In this document: piece after piece, positions 1 through 9,371 of the stretch
Position numbering within the stretch: the stretch's first letter is position 1
How the letters are laid out: every line of letters starts with the position of its first letter
Assembly: GCA_024233085.1 (NCBI GenBank)
Contig: JACKQC010000010.1
Span: forward strand, 124,001 to 188,000
From: Akkermansiaceae bacterium
GTDB lineage: Bacteria > Verrucomicrobiota > Verrucomicrobiia > Verrucomicrobiales > DEV007
DNA: 64,000 nt
Reading direction: 5' to 3'
Notes under the pieces: generated by a model
Databases searched by the model: none
Told to the model about the DNA's origin: nothing
The model's input: only the letters and a program-made list of their open reading frames with translations
Made by a program: the position numbers and the translations under genes

Positions 1-936
1 TTTCAGTGCTTCGGAAAAGGGGAGCCCGGAGAGCTGGTAACGTTTTCCGGCTTCGTTAAGCTCGTTGAACATCGGCGTTCCCTTCAGGGCGGTGGCGGCG
101 ATGGAGATCGACTTCGCCAGGGTGACGCCGTTCCCGTGCAGCATGTTCAGCGTGCCGAGAAACAGAATCTGCCGCATCCCCATCACGAGCTGGCGCAGGA
201 GGCGCCACTTCGACATGGCGAGATAGAGGACGGTGTTGCGGAACTTTTCGGCGAGAAAGAGGGCGGTGACAAAGGATCCGAGCCCGATCACGACGAAGGG
301 CCAGACGTTCTGGACGACGTGGGAGACTTTGAAGAGAACTTTCGACATGGGGTCGGGCTCCTGTCTCACATCGGCCAGGAGTCCCTCGACGGTCGGAACG
401 ATCTTGCACTGGGCGATGATGAAGAGGCCGATCAGCACGCAGATGATGATGGAGGGCAGAAGGGTGGCCTTGCGCACCTTGGACTTGAACTCGGCTTCCT
501 TCTTCAGGCGATGGGCGATCGACTCGAAGGCGCGGTGAATCTGCCCCGAGTCCGTGCCCGCGCGGACCAGAGAGATGAATTTGTCGTCGAACTTCTTGGT
601 CTTCTCGAAGGCGATGTAGGCGGGCGCCCCGGCGTCGATCATGGCCCGTATCTGGGCGAGGGTCTTGCGCACTTCCGCGTTGGGATGCCCCTGCGCGTAA
701 TATTTCAGCGCGTCGGAGGTGTTGATCTGCGCCTTCAGCATGGAGGCCATCCCGCGGCAGAACTTGATGAGTTCCTTGAGCGGGAACTTGCTGTTCCGCG
801 GCTGGCGGGAAAAAAGCCCTCCCCCCCCGCTTCCGCTCTTGGCGGAGGCTTTCTGGGCGGCCTCCCGGGCCTTTTGAGCGGCCTTCGCGGCGGCGGCGGA
901 GGGAGCGGCGGCTTTGGAAGCTTCGATCGAGTTCAT
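1..936 (-). CDS. gspF: GspF/PilC-family inner-membrane platform protein (3' end outside window)
   Basis: Inner-membrane platform protein of a type II secretion/type IV pilus machine; family members bind the assembly ATPase and extract pilins from the membrane. The 312 codons in the window start at the ATG at 936. An Ala/Lys-rich leader of about 35 residues is followed by the first cytoplasmic GspF domain (LKELIKFCRGMASMLKAQ), a membrane segment (LLPSIIICVLIGLFIIAQ), a second hydrophobic segment (WPFVVIGLGSFVTALFLAEK) and the beginning of the second GspF repeat (LNMLHGNGVTLAKSI). It is the last visible gene of the minus-strand pilus operon, 25 nt after the GspE gene. The frame runs off the left edge, so the C terminus is unseen. 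The family call is firm; pilus versus secretion role is not resolved. Confidence 0.88.
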   Translation of the reverse strand, partial: MNSIEASKAAAPSAAAAKAAQKAREAAQKASAKSGSGGGGLFSRQPRNSKFPLKELIKFCRGMASMLKAQINTSDALKYYAQGHPNAEVRKTLAQIRAMIDAGAPAYIAFEKTKKFDDKFISLVRAGTDSGQIHRAFESIAHRLKKEAEFKSKVRKATLLPSIIICVLIGLFIIAQCKIVPTVEGLLADVRQEPDPMSKVLFKVSHVVQNVWPFVVIGLGSFVTALFLAEKFRNTVLYLAMSKWRLLRQLVMGMRQILFLGTLNMLHGNGVTLAKSISIAATALKGTPMFNELNEAGKRYQLSGLPFSEALK

Positions 937-961
937 GGTGCGTGGAGCGTGGGTTGGGCGA

Positions 962-2650
962 TTATTCGGTGGTCATGTCGATGACCTTGCGGATGGCGTC
1001 GAGATCGGTCTTGCCTTCACGAACCAGGTGCAGGCCGCTGGTTTTCAGCGAGGGCAATTCCGTGGTGCGGCGCACCTCGAGTTCCAGTTCGTAGGGGCTG
1101 AGAGTCCCCTTCGAGAGGGCGTCCGACCACTCGGCGGTGACGGGAATGATCTCCAGGATGGCGGTCCGGCCGTTGTATCCCCTCCCCTGGCATTCGGCGC
1201 ATCCGTCGTTGGATTTCTCGAAAACCGTCACCGTCTCCCAGTCGTCGCTCAGGCTGAATTTCTTGATGTCGCGTTTTGAAAGCCCATCCCTTTTGACCTT
1301 GCAGTAGGGGCACAGGAGCTTGACCAACCGCTGGGCGCAGGCGGCCTTGAGGGTCTGGGCGATCTTCCAGCGCTCGATGCCGAGCTGCTCGAAGCGCTCG
1401 ATGATCTGGGAGGCGCGCGGAGTATGAATGGTCGTCAACACCTTGTGACCGGTGATGGCGGCCTCGATCGCCAGTTCGGCGGAATCGAAATCGCGCACCT
1501 CACCCATGAGGATGATGTCCGGATCGCTCCGCATAAAGCTGGTGATCATCGGCTTGAACTCGCTGCTGTTCTTCAGGTCACAGTGGATGACGCCGGGAAT
1601 CTCGTCCTCGACCGGGTTCTCGAGTGTCAGAATGTTGTCCTCGGGACGGTTCAGTTCCCGCAGCATGGCGTTGAGGGTGGTCGATTTGCCGGACCCGGTC
1701 GGGCCGGACATGACGATGATTCCGGCCGGCACGGCCATGACCCGGTCGATCTCGAACAGGGTTTGCTGATCGAAGGCCAGCGACCCCATGCCGAGCTTGG
1801 CCTCGAAGTGGCTCTTGTCGAGCAGACGCATGGTGATGTGGTAGCCGCGGTAGGTGCGGTGCCGCTCGTAGCGGACGTCGATGCTCCGCCGCAGATAGGA
1901 GAGGGTGAAGCGTCCCGAAATGCCGGGGCGCTTGGCGCGCTCCTCGGGGGCGAGCCCCATCAGGTTGAGCATGAAGGCGTCGATGCGGTCCCGCAGCTTC
2001 ATCGGGATTTCGAATTTCTCCCCCATGTCGCCGTCAATCCGGTAGGAAAAATGGACGCGATCCTTCTCGCACTTGATGTGGATGTCGGAGGCGTGGGCCT
2101 TGACGCCCTCGCTGAGAATCTGCGCGACGAATTGCGTCAGCGGTTCCTCGTAGGTCGTGGTGACGTTGAAATCGCTGATCTCGTCGCCGACTTCGTCCAC
2201 CTCGATGGATTCGAGTTCCTTCTTCGACGGGCCTGAGGTTCTCGCCACCGTTTCGATGACCTTGGAAATCTCGGCGACAGGGGCGATGATCTTGCAGACC
2301 TCGAGATCGGGATAACGCTGGGCGCAGGCGTCCTCGGCCACCGGATCCCAGGGATTGGCGATCGCGATGAAGAGCTGCTGATCGTCCCGGCGCAGCGGAA
2401 CGAACATCCCCCGGTTCATGGCCAGCGGATCCATCTGCTCGAGGAGCGAGCGATCCACGAAGTCCTTGATTTTCAGAAAGACAGGGATCGAAGTCAGACT
2501 CCCCATCGCCGCCAGGATGCGGGCCGAAGAGCACTTCCGGATCACATCCTCCTTCGGACGGTCGCGCAACGACGGGTCGAACTCCGCCAGCCTTTCGACG
2601 ATGGCGTTGGAGATCGTGGCGTTGAGTTCTACTCCGAGGTTCAGGTTCAT
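962..2650 (-). CDS. gspE: GspE/PilB-type assembly ATPase
   Basis: Hexameric AAA-like ATPase that powers pilin/pseudopilin polymerisation at the cytoplasmic face of the inner membrane. The 562-residue protein has a MshEN-like N-terminal region (about residues 80-140), a Walker A motif GPTGSGKST at about 316-324, Asp box and Walker B-like segments (LTLENPVEDE; DPDIILMGEVRD), a His box (TTIHTPRAS), and a zinc-binding four-cysteine arm (C447, C450, C484, C487) typical of the extension ATPases. The start ATG at 2650 overlaps the stop of the 245-aa gene upstream by four bases, indicating translational coupling. Length is normal for the family. The T2SS name is used for convenience; PilB would be equally defensible. 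Confidence 0.93.
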   Translation of the reverse strand: MNLNLGVELNATISNAIVERLAEFDPSLRDRPKEDVIRKCSSARILAAMGSLTSIPVFLKIKDFVDRSLLEQMDPLAMNRGMFVPLRRDDQQLFIAIANPWDPVAEDACAQRYPDLEVCKIIAPVAEISKVIETVARTSGPSKKELESIEVDEVGDEISDFNVTTTYEEPLTQFVAQILSEGVKAHASDIHIKCEKDRVHFSYRIDGDMGEKFEIPMKLRDRIDAFMLNLMGLAPEERAKRPGISGRFTLSYLRRSIDVRYERHRTYRGYHITMRLLDKSHFEAKLGMGSLAFDQQTLFEIDRVMAVPAGIIVMSGPTGSGKSTTLNAMLRELNRPEDNILTLENPVEDEIPGVIHCDLKNSSEFKPMITSFMRSDPDIILMGEVRDFDSAELAIEAAITGHKVLTTIHTPRASQIIERFEQLGIERWKIAQTLKAACAQRLVKLLCPYCKVKRDGLSKRDIKKFSLSDDWETVTVFEKSNDGCAECQGRGYNGRTAILEIIPVTAEWSDALSKGTLSPYELELEVRRTTELPSLKTSGLHLVREGKTDLDAIRKVIDMTTE

Positions 2651-3384
2651 GATCCGAAATGTTTCTCGCAGAGCCAGGTCCAGGCGTTCGAATTGGTCGT
2701 CATGACGAAGACGAAGGGCCGAACGCCGGTTTCCTTCTCAAGTTGTTTGGAAATCAATAGCCCCGCCGACGCCGCCGTGATGGGGTTGATGGAGGTCACG
2801 CTCACGAAGTCCTTCTCGTGGCATTGCACGATGGGACACATCAGGGTGCTGCAGATCTCGTAGATGCGCGGATGGGCCTGGTAGAGGGCGATGGGGGTCT
2901 CCGTCAGTTGGACGAAACCGCAGTGGGTGATCTTCCCCGGGATGGCGGGGGTCAGGGCCCGCGTGAGATTCCGAATCTCCCTGACGGCCTTTTCGTCCTT
3001 CGTCTCCAGCTTGATCCAGACGATGAAGGCCACGATGTCCAGAATGCTCGCCCGGTCGGGAAGGTCGTTGATGTAGTAGCCGAAGGACTGGAGAATGCTC
3101 CGCCCCTCCGCCTCGTTCAGGTATCCGGACTTCACCAGATTCTGGATGGACGCGTCGCCGCAGCGGTAGGACTGCCCCCGCAGGCGCTGCGAAAAGGAAT
3201 GCAGCGACTCCTCGGGCAGGGCGAACTCGAGTTCGTCCGCCTCCGGGGGGGCCGGCTCCCAGGTGGAGTCAACCGTCGCATCCAGAACAACTTCGCCGTA
3301 GATCGGTTCCCGTTGAAAGGCCCACTGATCATTCTCCGAAGCCGTCCTGTCCGCGTTGGGCGCTATCAGAAGGCGTCTCGCCAT
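2647..3384 (-). CDS. Unknown 245-aa protein of the pilus/secretion operon
   Basis: No family recognised. It is a soluble-looking protein without signal peptide or clear membrane segment, encoded between the secretin (stop 17 nt upstream) and GspE (ATGA overlap). Residues about 60-110 are helical with a conserved-looking GYLNEAEGRSILQSFGYY segment. The C-terminal 60 residues (FVSVTSINPITAASAGLLIS... GVRPFVFVMTT) have the alternating pattern of a MshEN/GspE N-terminal domain, in which a short strand, NP turn and helix recur. This suggests a free-standing ATPase-regulatory or adaptor protein. Four or five cysteines are scattered without a metal motif. Function is inference from position and weak pattern only. 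Confidence 0.6.
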   Translation of the reverse strand: MARRLLIAPNADRTASENDQWAFQREPIYGEVVLDATVDSTWEPAPPEADELEFALPEESLHSFSQRLRGQSYRCGDASIQNLVKSGYLNEAEGRSILQSFGYYINDLPDRASILDIVAFIVWIKLETKDEKAVREIRNLTRALTPAIPGKITHCGFVQLTETPIALYQAHPRIYEICSTLMCPIVQCHEKDFVSVTSINPITAASAGLLISKQLEKETGVRPFVFVMTTNSNAWTWLCEKHFGS

Positions 3385-3400
3385 AATCGTGTCCTTTCTT

Positions 3401-5884
3401 TCAGCGGTGGTGTTTCTTGAAGATATTCCCGAAGAGACCCCGTTTTTCCTGGACGGGCAGCACGGCGCCGGCCGGTGTCTCGATTTCCTCGGAATACTGG
3501 GCCGGACCGGTGGAGTCGACCCACTCGGGCTGGTTCACCGGATGTTCCGGGTGCAGCGGATTGGCGGGCGGATCGGCGGGAATGAGGTTGAAGGCGTTGC
3601 CGACATTGCGCCCCAGGTTGGGCTCGTAGTTCGACCCCGGATTCCGGCGATCGGGCCAGGCGTGATTTTCGGGCAGCACGTGGCGCTGGTGCAGGTCCAT
3701 GGTCATGGTGTCGTTTTCCATGAGCGACACCGGCGTGTAGAGCTTCGGCGTCACCACGAAAACCAGACTGGTCATCTCCTTGGCGTTGTCGGTCGACTTG
3801 AACAGGAAATTCACGCCGGGCACATCGCCCAGGATCGGGACCTTGTTGCTCTCCTCCGACTGGCTGTCCTCGTAGAAACCGCCGATCAGCAGCGAGTGGC
3901 CGTTGGGCACGCGGGCGATGGTGTCCACCGTCGATTCGTTGACGCGCGGATAGAGGTTGCCGGTCCGGCCTTCGATGAACTCGACGATCTGCGAGGAACG
4001 CGGCCGCAGATCGAGGCGGATCGTGTCGTCCGGAAGGATCGTCGGCAGCACGGCCACGGTGACGCCGATTTCGCGGCTGTTTTCCGGATCGTCGGAGGCG
4101 GACGGATCGCTCTGGTCGATGAGGTAGCGAACTTCCTCGGTGATGTTCTGGCCCGCGTCGGTCTGGCTGATGGTGGCGGTGATGATCGGCACGCGGTCGA
4201 TGACCGAGATAATGCCGGGCTCGTTGTCCTCGGTCACCAGGGTCGGGCTCGATTCCTGCTGGGCGAGTCCGCCGGTCTGCAGGGCCCGGAGAGTCGCCTG
4301 CAACTGCAGCGGGCTCATCACGAGGTGCGATCCGTTGCGGGTCACGTCCTGCTCCCGGGTCTTCTCCACCGAGTATTCGGTGCTGCCTGTCGTCGGGCTG
4401 AAGATCGGCTTGGAATTCTTGTCGGCGATGGTGAAGGTGTTCGAGCCGCTGGTCGTTGTCGCCATCGTGACGACTTCGTTGACGATGTCGCTCTCGGGCA
4501 GGTTGAACAGCGCGTTGAGCGCCTCGGTTCCCTGCACGCTCAGGCCGTCGCCCAGGACCGTGGACCAGTCCACTCCGATACGGTTGCGGCTGCTGCTCTT
4601 GATGCGCAGAATGCGGGTCTCGATGGCGATCTGCTGCTTCGGCTGGTCGAGTTCATTGAGAATTTCCTTCACCTGGTCGAGACGCTGCTCGTTGTCGATG
4701 AGGATCAGGGTGTTGGTCTTCGACTCGTAGTCGACGGTGCCGCGCCCCGGAGTCATGATGGGCTGCACCATGGCTTTGATCTGCTCGATGTCGCCGGGAC
4801 GGAGGTAGCGCAGATGATACTGAAGGGGCTTGGTCGGCAATTGGGCGAGCTGCGATTCGGTCATCGCATAGATGGTGTTGCCCTTCTGGTGGACGGTGAC
4901 GCCGTACATCAGCCCCAGTTCCTCCATCTGCTGGAGGGGGTCGCCGTCGCTCAGGTGACCGGTCACCACGTAGTTGGGAGCCTCAAGCTCGACGTTATGG
5001 AAATACTGCCGGTTCCCCGCCCGGGCGAGGTACTGGAAAACATCGTTGAGCTTCGCGCCGCGGAGCCAGAATCCCCCCTGCTCTTCCTCGCCCATCGTCG
5101 GCTGGGGCTCGGCGGGGACTTCTTCCTGAGGTTGCTGGCCCGTCACCGCCTGGGTCACGCGCTGCACGAGCCGGTCGGCGACTCCGGCGGGAGCGGCCGT
5201 TTCCGTCTTTTCCTCCACGCCATCGGCCGCCGCCACGGCGGTGTTGGCTCCGGCCTCCCAGGCGAACGAGGATTTGCCCGGCGCCTTCTTCTCCGTCTCG
5301 GCGGCCGGCTCCATCGCCAGCGGAACCGGGGAAACCTCCACCGCCGGAACGGCGTCGTCTTCCTCGGTTTCCTCCACGGCGGCCAGTCCCGGGGAAAGGG
5401 TCGTGACGCCCTTTTCGATTTCCCCCACCGTCGAGGCGGAGATGGTCTTCACCACCATGCCGGGTTCCCGCGTCTCCACCACCGCGTCGAGCGCGGAGGC
5501 GGGCGTCGGATTGGCCAGATCGACCATCACGGGTTCGTTTTCGAGATCGATGACTTCCGCCTCTCCGGATTCGGCCAAATCCACAAGACGTTCCTGCAGC
5601 GTGCCGGTGGCCGGGGCGGGAACCGTGGCGGGCGCCGGCGTCGCGGCGTGGGCCCCCTCGGTTTCGGTTGCGGCGGGAGTCTCCACGACCTGCATGACCC
5701 GGGCGCGATCTTCTTTCACCACCTCCCAGGCGAAGGCCGGAATCGGCGTGGTCTCGGCGGAGATCGATGCAGCCTCGGCGGAAACTTCCGAAGGTCGGGG
5801 AAGCGCGTCGGTTCCCTCCTTCTGCATTTGGAAGAAAGAGACCGTGGCGGCCGTAAACAGGGCGGCAATGGCTTGAATTCTCAT
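3401..5884 (-). CDS. Secretin (GspD/PilQ-like outer-membrane channel)
   Basis: Outer-membrane secretin through which the pilus or substrate passes. The 827-residue protein has a hydrophobic N terminus, then about 230 low-complexity Ala/Glu/Val/Pro-rich residues. These are followed by N-domains (KLNDVFQYLARAGNRQYFHN; YLRPGDIEQIKAMVQPIM, an N1-type fold with TNTLILIDNEQRLDQVKEIL) and the C-terminal secretin domain ending with the diagnostic VPILGDVPGVNFLFKS and a beta strand MTSLVFVVTPKL. About 70 extra residues follow the secretin domain. An AT-rich island with a TTGACA-17-TAAATA promoter candidate lies directly upstream, so it can be transcribed apart from the genes before it. Family call is strong; the long acidic N-terminal linker is unusual. 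Confidence 0.92.
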   Translation of the reverse strand: MRIQAIAALFTAATVSFFQMQKEGTDALPRPSEVSAEAASISAETTPIPAFAWEVVKEDRARVMQVVETPAATETEGAHAATPAPATVPAPATGTLQERLVDLAESGEAEVIDLENEPVMVDLANPTPASALDAVVETREPGMVVKTISASTVGEIEKGVTTLSPGLAAVEETEEDDAVPAVEVSPVPLAMEPAAETEKKAPGKSSFAWEAGANTAVAAADGVEEKTETAAPAGVADRLVQRVTQAVTGQQPQEEVPAEPQPTMGEEEQGGFWLRGAKLNDVFQYLARAGNRQYFHNVELEAPNYVVTGHLSDGDPLQQMEELGLMYGVTVHQKGNTIYAMTESQLAQLPTKPLQYHLRYLRPGDIEQIKAMVQPIMTPGRGTVDYESKTNTLILIDNEQRLDQVKEILNELDQPKQQIAIETRILRIKSSSRNRIGVDWSTVLGDGLSVQGTEALNALFNLPESDIVNEVVTMATTTSGSNTFTIADKNSKPIFSPTTGSTEYSVEKTREQDVTRNGSHLVMSPLQLQATLRALQTGGLAQQESSPTLVTEDNEPGIISVIDRVPIITATISQTDAGQNITEEVRYLIDQSDPSASDDPENSREIGVTVAVLPTILPDDTIRLDLRPRSSQIVEFIEGRTGNLYPRVNESTVDTIARVPNGHSLLIGGFYEDSQSEESNKVPILGDVPGVNFLFKSTDNAKEMTSLVFVVTPKLYTPVSLMENDTMTMDLHQRHVLPENHAWPDRRNPGSNYEPNLGRNVGNAFNLIPADPPANPLHPEHPVNQPEWVDSTGPAQYSEEIETPAGAVLPVQEKRGLFGNIFKKHHR

Positions 5885-5969
5885 GTCGGGATGGCTGCGT
5901 TGAGATTAAAAATGATAATTTACGTAATTACCATAAATCAAAATGCAAAAAAGGGAACTGAAATTTTAA

Positions 5970-5998
5970 TATTTATGAAATTTTTATTCAATTGTCAA
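5970..5998 (-). promoter_or_regulatory. Sigma-70-type promoter candidate before the secretin gene
   Basis: Reading the minus strand, TTGACA (5998-5993) is followed after exactly 17 nt by TAAATA (5975-5970), about 85 nt before the secretin ATG at 5884. It sits at the edge of an AT-rich island (5885-5998); the -35 hexamer overlaps the last codons of the upstream gene. The -35 is a perfect consensus; the -10 matches four of six. Confidence 0.5.
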
Positions 5999-6634
5999 AG
6001 CCGCTTGATTCATCGGAACGATCCCCGTTCCCGGCCCCTGCGACGCGGCCCCTTCGGAGCCGCCTCCCTCGCGAAACATGCCCGCCGGCAGTCCGTCACC
6101 CGTGACATCGAGCGCCACGAACGCCTTCTCCCCCGTTTCGGTGTCCATCAGGCCGACCGCGTCGCTGGTCACCGAATCGATCCGCAGGTTGAACTCCACG
6201 TCACTGTGGCGGATAACCACGACGTCGCCCACCTTCAGATTGCGGGCTCCGACGATCACCTCCTTGCGATTCGGAAAAAGACCGGTGACCACGAATTTCG
6301 ACACGGCCTCCTCCAGCGTCGTCTTGGGTCCCGCCTCCTCCTCCGTCGCCTCTTCGGGCGCGGCGACGACATCCGGAACGTCTTCCTCCGGGTCCATGGC
6401 CATGCCAAAAGGATCGACCTTGCGGTTCTTGGAGCCCAGTTTCTGGAGCAGATCGCGGGCGAACTGAAGAAAGGCGATGCTGGAAATGCGATCGGCCAAC
6501 TTGGTCAGCCCCTCGACGCGTCGGTCCTGCATTTCCATGGCGGCCTGCAACTGTTCCTCCTGGGCCGACCCGATGGCCGGCAGACACAGCAGGCACCCGA
6601 CGATCAGCAATGCGCGGTGAAGACTCGTTTTCAT
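5984..6634 (-). CDS. Exported PilP-like pilus assembly protein
   Basis: A 216-residue exported protein with a clear signal peptide (RALLIVGCLLCLPAIGSA, cleavage before QEEQ). A helical middle (QDRRVEGLTKLADRIS), an acidic linker and a C-terminal beta-rich domain (LKVGDVVVIRHSDVEFNLRI) follow. The linker-plus-small-beta-domain architecture and the position immediately before the secretin and after a PilO-like gene match PilP/GspC, which connects the inner-membrane assembly proteins to the secretin. The start was placed at ATG 6634 because the signal peptide begins there; an upstream in-frame ATG would overlap the previous gene and spoil the signal. No lipobox cysteine is evident, unlike classical PilP. 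Assignment is by architecture and position. Confidence 0.62.
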   Translation of the reverse strand: MKTSLHRALLIVGCLLCLPAIGSAQEEQLQAAMEMQDRRVEGLTKLADRISSIAFLQFARDLLQKLGSKNRKVDPFGMAMDPEEDVPDVVAAPEEATEEEAGPKTTLEEAVSKFVVTGLFPNRKEVIVGARNLKVGDVVVIRHSDVEFNLRIDSVTSDAVGLMDTETGEKAFVALDVTGDGLPAGMFREGGGSEGAASQGPGTGIVPMNQAALTIE

Positions 6635-6708
6635 GACATTCGTGGCGGTATGAAGGAAGAAAAAATCGGAGATCCATCGGGCGACGGTCCGTGTTGCGGG
6701 ATGCGGGT

Positions 6709-7275
6709 TCATTTCTTGCGCTGCGAGCCGTCCGGCTCGAGCCAGCAAACGTAGGTGGCGTCGAATTTCAGCGAGGAACCGTTGCCGCTCCCCGGACCCA
6801 TTTTCAGGCTCTCCAGCACCAGATGCGGCATCCGCATTTCCAGTTCGGCCAGCGTCATCTGCATCGGCCCAAAGCCCCCCTCGAAGGAAAGCTTGAAACG
6901 CGAATACTGGTTCTCCGTGTATCCGGCGAAGGAACTGCGGCCGCCGGGTCGGCTCAGCTCGGTTCGGAGCAACTGCGTCTCGTTGAAGTTCGAGGTGACT
7001 TCGTTGAGGTTTTTCGTCAGCGCCTGGATGAATTCCTGGCTGATCTGCTCGTCGAAGTATGCCATCTGATCGAGCCGTCCCTCGGTTCCGAGCGCCTGTT
7101 CGACCTCCGATTTCGCCGAGGCGGCCTCCTGATAGGCCTTGAAAACCTTCTCCTTGGCGACCTTGCGAACTTCGAGCTTCGAGCGGCCTACGAAGACCCC
7201 CGCAAAGAGGATCCCGATCACGATGCCCGGGAAAATAATGCCGAAGAAGAGAATGGATTGGGTGTGCTTGCTCAT
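6709..7275 (-). CDS. PilO/GspM-like inner-membrane assembly protein
   Basis: A 188-residue protein with one N-terminal membrane segment (ILFFGIIFPGIVIGILFAGVFVG), a charged coiled-coil-like stretch (residues about 35-95) and a small C-terminal alpha/beta domain. This is the bitopic architecture of PilO/GspM, which dimerises with PilN/GspL and sets the inner-membrane alignment complex. It lies between the PilM/N-like gene (50 nt upstream) and the PilP-like gene (74 nt downstream), the conserved PilM-N-O-P order. No catalytic motif is expected. The call rests on topology and synteny rather than on a diagnostic motif. Confidence 0.62.
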   Translation of the reverse strand: MSKHTQSILFFGIIFPGIVIGILFAGVFVGRSKLEVRKVAKEKVFKAYQEAASAKSEVEQALGTEGRLDQMAYFDEQISQEFIQALTKNLNEVTSNFNETQLLRTELSRPGGRSSFAGYTENQYSRFKLSFEGGFGPMQMTLAELEMRMPHLVLESLKMGPGSGNGSSLKFDATYVCWLEPDGSQRKK

Positions 7276-7325
7276 GGCGTCGATGGGATGCGTGCCCTTT
7301 TGTTCGTTCGGTGTTTCGGGCTGTC

Positions 7326-9215
7326 TTATTTCTTCTTCTTGTCCGGTTCGGCTGAAGCCATGCTCGGCGGCTTGGCGACCAAGGCGAGCGGGTCGCGCTC
7401 GGAGAAGTTCTGGGTGATGGTCAGCTCAAAGCTCGTCCGGTAATGGCGCGCCACGGTCGAGGGATAGCGCCCGCCCGCCGGCATTTGCGACTGGCGCTGC
7501 TGCATGGTCACGTCGAAATACCGCGTTTCCCCGACGTTCTCGAGGGATTCGGCCTTGTAGTTTTCCGCCAGGGCCGCGAATCGCTCCGCCAGGTAGGTGT
7601 TGCTGCCCAGCTTCGTCAGCAGTCCAAGGCCCTCGGCCCGCGCGTATCCCCTGATGATCCACTTGCGTTGAAAGGGCATTCCACCGCTCCGTTTTTCGTT
7701 CACGACGGCGCCCTCCACAGCGTAGTCGCAATCGCTGATCACCAGGCCCGACTCCGGCGGGAAAAGGTCCAGCAGCACCTCCATCGCCAGCCAGCCCTCG
7801 GAGCGCCGTTTCATCAAGTTCTCCCAATACTCGACCCGGCCTTTCTCCTGCTTGAGCTTCTCCAGTTCCGCCGAGGCGGTGCTGGCCTTGTCCTCGGGGA
7901 GCTTCCAGGCGTCGGTCGTCATGGTCCGGAACAGGTCCAGCCCCGTCCAGGCGCCCACGCCCACCACGACCGCCACGAGGAGGAATTTCAGCATCCCGAA
8001 GGCGCGCAGCAGCTTCAGATCCTTCAGCGAGGGGTAGTTGACGGCCACCTCGCCCAGCCGGGTGGCGAAATCCTGGATCGCCCAGCCGGCGGCCAGGTTC
8101 CGGAACGAGACCGATTCCAGCAGGGGCGCGTGCTGCTCCAGCCGCGATGTTATCTGCGGATCGCCCAGGGCCATCTCGGCGCAGTTCCCGGGCAGGGCGC
8201 GGAATTCCTCGATCTCCCGCGCGTTGACCAGGCCGATGTTCATCGGCGGACGGCTCGCGAAAAAGGCGGAAAGCTCCGCGCTCAGACCCTCGGCGTTGAC
8301 TTCCGCCATCGCGACGAGATGCACGTGGGGTTCCTCAAGATTGACGGCCGCGGCCGTGTTGACCAGCGTGTCGCCCAGTCCGGCCGGGTAGGTCTGTCCC
8401 GCCCGATGCTGGAGGGCGCGCGCCTGGACCAGTTCGCCCTGGGAATCGCACACCGCCAACAGGCTGAATCGCTGGTAGAGGAACACGAAAATGTTCCCCT
8501 TTCGCTGGTCCTCGTTCGCGTCGATAAAGAAAGGCCCCATGCGCAACGCTTCGATCGGAGCCGAAACGCAAGTCGCGATCACGGGGACGTTGCGGGTTTC
8601 GCCGTACTTGCGCAGTTCCTCCACCAGCGGCTGCAGCGCGCGTCCCGTCTGCACCGCCACCGCGCGGCGTTCCCCCTCGCGCACGCCCCAGTAGGGCAGC
8701 AATCGCCAGGAATGGGCCCGCAGATCCAGATTCGCATCGCCAATGGCCTCCATCGGGTCCGCCTCCAAGAGCGCCGCCACCGCGTTGAAGTCCTCGTCGA
8801 TCGCGTATTCGGGCGAGATTTCCGAGATCGAAAATTCGTCCGCCAGGTGAATGACGACTCCCAGGGACTTGGCCTTGCCGCCCAGTTCCCGGCCCTGGAT
8901 GAGCTGATGAAGCGTCTCGTGAAGGGCGCGGAGCGATCCGTCGTCGAAGGCCGCCCCCTTCTCCCCGCCGCCGTGCATCTCGCGCGGGTGGGGCAGGATG
9001 GGCTGCGGCCCGGTCGTCCAGCCGCTCGAAACGCGGTCGAAAACGGCGCTGACCGCGCGCTGGCCGTCGAACCAGATGTGCCACTGGCGATCCAGATCCA
9101 GCGCTCCCCGGTACCAGTCCGGATTGTGGGCGCGGCTGGTGTGCTTAGCCAGCGATTTCGCCTGGCGATACACCTGCCAGGCATTCAATTCTTCGGTGGG
9201 TCGAACTTCGATCAT
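7326..9215 (-). CDS. PilM-PilN/GspL-like fusion protein
   Basis: A 629-residue protein with a cytoplasmic actin-like region of about 400 residues (e.g. KGNIFVFLYQRFSLLAVCDS), one membrane segment at about 409-429 (MLKFLLVAVVVGVGAWTGL), a coiled coil (about 440-475) and a periplasmic alpha/beta domain. That layout equals PilM fused to PilN, or GspL with an enlarged cytoplasmic part, the inner-membrane complex that transmits ATPase state to the pilus. It follows the major pseudopilin and precedes the PilO-like gene. A GC-rich hairpin (9372-9406) separates it from the pseudopilin gene. The C terminus ends in a lysine run. Sequence motifs of PilM are weak, so the call leans on architecture and order. 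Confidence 0.65.
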   Translation of the reverse strand: MIEVRPTEELNAWQVYRQAKSLAKHTSRAHNPDWYRGALDLDRQWHIWFDGQRAVSAVFDRVSSGWTTGPQPILPHPREMHGGGEKGAAFDDGSLRALHETLHQLIQGRELGGKAKSLGVVIHLADEFSISEISPEYAIDEDFNAVAALLEADPMEAIGDANLDLRAHSWRLLPYWGVREGERRAVAVQTGRALQPLVEELRKYGETRNVPVIATCVSAPIEALRMGPFFIDANEDQRKGNIFVFLYQRFSLLAVCDSQGELVQARALQHRAGQTYPAGLGDTLVNTAAAVNLEEPHVHLVAMAEVNAEGLSAELSAFFASRPPMNIGLVNAREIEEFRALPGNCAEMALGDPQITSRLEQHAPLLESVSFRNLAAGWAIQDFATRLGEVAVNYPSLKDLKLLRAFGMLKFLLVAVVVGVGAWTGLDLFRTMTTDAWKLPEDKASTASAELEKLKQEKGRVEYWENLMKRRSEGWLAMEVLLDLFPPESGLVISDCDYAVEGAVVNEKRSGGMPFQRKWIIRGYARAEGLGLLTKLGSNTYLAERFAALAENYKAESLENVGETRYFDVTMQQRQSQMPAGGRYPSTVARHYRTSFELTITQNFSERDPLALVAKPPSMASAEPDKKKK

Positions 9216-9371
9216 GAGCGGGAACGGGATGGACGTTGGATGCGGGCATGCGGAGGCTGAGGGTTGAGGAGTTCAAAATCGGTCGGTTGAGGGTCGGGGC
9301 CTGTGGTCCGCGCTCGTGAAAGTGCCGGGCGAGGCGGAACAGGAGAGAAGCTTGGGAGCCTCTCGACGGGG

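Noticed and set aside
3356..6754. A plus-strand open frame of about 1130 codons opposite the secretin
   Set aside because: It is rich in His, Arg and Gly without any motif and crosses the AT-rich promoter island; the secretin on the other strand is certain.
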